Assembly (NCBI GenBank): GCA_001768125.1 | Contig: MENB01000165.1 | Location: 1 to 12,656 of the forward strand | Length of the DNA: 12,656 nt | DNA from: Armatimonadetes bacterium RBG_19FT_COMBO_69_19 | Lineage (GTDB): Bacteria; Sysuimicrobiota; Sysuimicrobiia; Sysuimicrobiales; Kaftiobacteriaceae | Direction: 5' to 3' | Part shown: positions 12,656 through 12,656 of the stretch, piece after piece | Layout: each line of letters begins with the position of its first letter | Numbering within the stretch: position 1 is the first letter of the stretch | The notes under the pieces: model-generated | Seen by the model: the letters and a program-made list of their open reading frames with translations, nothing else | Database searches by the model: none | Told to the model about the DNA's origin: nothing | Translations under genes and position numbers: made by a program

Positions 12656-12656
12656 G

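Overview
This is a GC-rich bacterial chromosomal window with dense genes and mostly strong GGAGG-type ribosome binding sites. It carries housekeeping and catabolic genes, with no phage or transposon genes and no tRNA or rRNA that I can see. A stand-alone proline dehydrogenase, lipobox and Sec-type signal peptides, and an HTH-TPR regulator would fit an uncultured Terrabacteria-like lineage, but that placement is a weak inference.

Layout from left to right. (1) 1-1641, plus strand: the 3' end of a cyclic amidohydrolase (dihydroorotase/allantoinase type), then a 4,5-dihydroxyphthalate decarboxylase-like/substrate-binding-protein-like gene, ending in a two-way terminator. (2) 1725-3132: a small CsbD-like stress protein gene (minus strand), divergent from a cold-shock protein gene (plus strand). 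The cold-shock gene meets a degenerate rhomboid-like membrane protein gene (minus strand) tail to tail on a shared CTAG. The csbD leader can fold its own Shine-Dalgarno into a 9-bp stem. (3) 3235-4023: a secreted two-part protein of unknown function, convergent with a PYROXD2/phytoene-desaturase-like FAD oxidoreductase gene (4078-5670, minus strand). (4) 5671-8452: an AT-rich control region, a tiny gene for a secreted 44-residue peptide carrying IAGDSLPGGS twice, an XRE-HTH regulator with about eight TPRs, and a proline dehydrogenase. (5) 8567-12655: a small secreted protein gene converging on a minus-strand run of three overlapping genes (dGTPase-like C-terminus, molybdopterin-binding oxidoreductase subunit, lipoprotein). 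The molybdopterin gene holds an exact in-frame 357-bp tandem duplication.

The most interesting part is region 4. A Sec-exported micro-peptide with a duplicated octapeptide lies directly upstream of an HTH-TPR regulator of the RRNPP type (Rap/Rgg/NprR/PlcR/PrgX). The two peptide copies differ at 10 of 30 nucleotides and at no amino acid, which indicates selection on the peptide itself. An 18-bp palindrome with 7-4-7 geometry, the same as the PlcR box, sits on the -35 of the predicted peptide promoter. I propose a peptide-pheromone/receptor pair that regulates itself and possibly the downstream proline dehydrogenase. The peptide, repeats and sites are read directly from the sequence. The signalling role is inference.
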